NCBI RefSeq assembly: GCF_049587675.1 | Contig: NZ_JBAVEJ010000039.1 | Coordinates: 1-23,593, forward strand | Reading direction: 5' to 3' | Source: Sulfuricaulis sp049587675 | GTDB lineage: Bacteria; Pseudomonadota; Gammaproteobacteria; Acidiferrobacterales; Sulfurifustaceae | Length of the DNA: 23,593 nucleotides | In this document: one piece after another, positions 23,373 through 23,593 of the stretch | Numbering within the stretch: the first letter of the stretch is position 1 | Layout: each line of letters starts with the position of its first letter | Made by a program: the position numbers and the translations under genes | Notes under the pieces: generated by a model | What the model was told of the DNA's origin: nothing | Database searches by the model: none | What the model saw: only the letters and a program-made list of their open reading frames with translations

Positions 23373-23593
23373 ATGAAGCTCTCGGTCATGTTTGCTGGCG
23401 CGTCGATGGTCGCGCTGTTGCTGGGTAGCGCCACTGTTTCTGCAGCAACTGTCTCACTCAAAGTTTGCAACAACGCATCAGAAACATCATGTTGGAATGG
23501 CGGCTATTCTATTGCCGATGGCGTAGTGGTGAACTGGGCAAACGTGGAAACCATGGCCAATGGCAATAATGTCAGCGTCGACAACTGGGAAAC
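23373..23593 (+). CDS. Exported protein of unknown function, cut by the window end
   Basis: A strong GGAGGAG (23360-23366) stands six bases before the ATG at 23373. The frame is open to the last base, giving 73 residues plus two bases of the next codon. The product begins with a clear signal peptide (MKLSVMFAGASMVALLLGS, then ATVSAA with cleavage near residue 24 or 25). The visible mature part, starting about VSLKVCNN, is rich in Asn, Val and Ser, with Cys32 and Cys40 and a WNGGYSIADG segment. I do not recognise the family. A long upstream regulatory region and a sigma-54-like promoter would suit a surface or exopolysaccharide-linked secreted protein, for example a PEP-CTERM type. The C-terminus that would decide this lies outside the window. 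Confidence 0.75.
   Translation, partial: MKLSVMFAGASMVALLLGSATVSAATVSLKVCNNASETSCWNGGYSIADGVVVNWANVETMANGNNVSVDNWE

Noticed and set aside
1..23593. CRISPR array, tRNA, rRNA, insertion sequence or prophage
   Set aside because: No regularly spaced repeats, no cloverleaf or rRNA-like sequence, and no transposase or integrase motifs were seen.

Overview
The window is chromosomal DNA from a GC-rich gammaproteobacterium. Most genes are recognisable housekeeping, stress or envelope genes: pgeF, nadC, clpB, a DegP/DegQ-type protease, hrpB, otsA/otsB, and lipoproteins with ordinary lipoboxes. The protein sequences, the sigma-32-type clpB promoter and a DsrE-like protein fit a free-living gammaproteobacterium, perhaps of a sulfur-oxidising or related lineage. 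That narrower placement is an inference. I see no rRNA, tRNA, CRISPR array, transposase or phage gene.

Layout. 1-378: a non-coding, strongly hairpin-forming intergenic element. 379-1964 (+): pgeF and a ZIP-family metal transporter. 2013-2405 (-): a small DUF3192-like lipoprotein. 2533-5970 (+): a strong promoter with an overlapping dyad, then a DUF3015 protein, an intrinsic terminator, a large DUF4105 envelope protein and a lipoprotein alpha/beta hydrolase coupled to it. 5961-8602 (-): a membrane-anchored DsrE-like protein, nadC and a CPA2-type cation/proton antiporter. 8696-9120 (+): an ArsR-type regulator with its own promoter. 9142-9648 (-): the N-terminal stub of a GH15 (glucoamylase/trehalase-like) gene. 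9712-12797 (+): otsA, fused to an N-terminal transmembrane sensor-like module, and otsB. 12894-15003 (+): an MFS transporter of the UMF1 type and a PlsC-type acyltransferase. 15025-17698: clpB behind a sigma-32-like promoter. 17712-19283: a DegP/DegQ protease behind a possible sigma-E-like promoter. 19312-19346: a palindromic repeat. 19368-20240 (-): an alpha/beta hydrolase. 20401-22923 (+): hrpB. 22924-23593: a long regulatory region with inverted and direct repeats and a sigma-54-like promoter, leading into a secreted-protein gene cut by the window end.

How the genes work together. The centre and right of the window are rich in stress functions: trehalose synthesis, ClpB disaggregase and periplasmic protease. 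The most unusual protein is the otsA product. It has the two-membrane-helix, periplasmic-loop layout of a receptor but carries a trehalose-6-phosphate synthase as its output domain. The DUF3015/DUF4105/hydrolase group looks like an uncharacterised envelope module. The right edge looks like a sigma-54-controlled exported protein with candidate activator sites upstream.
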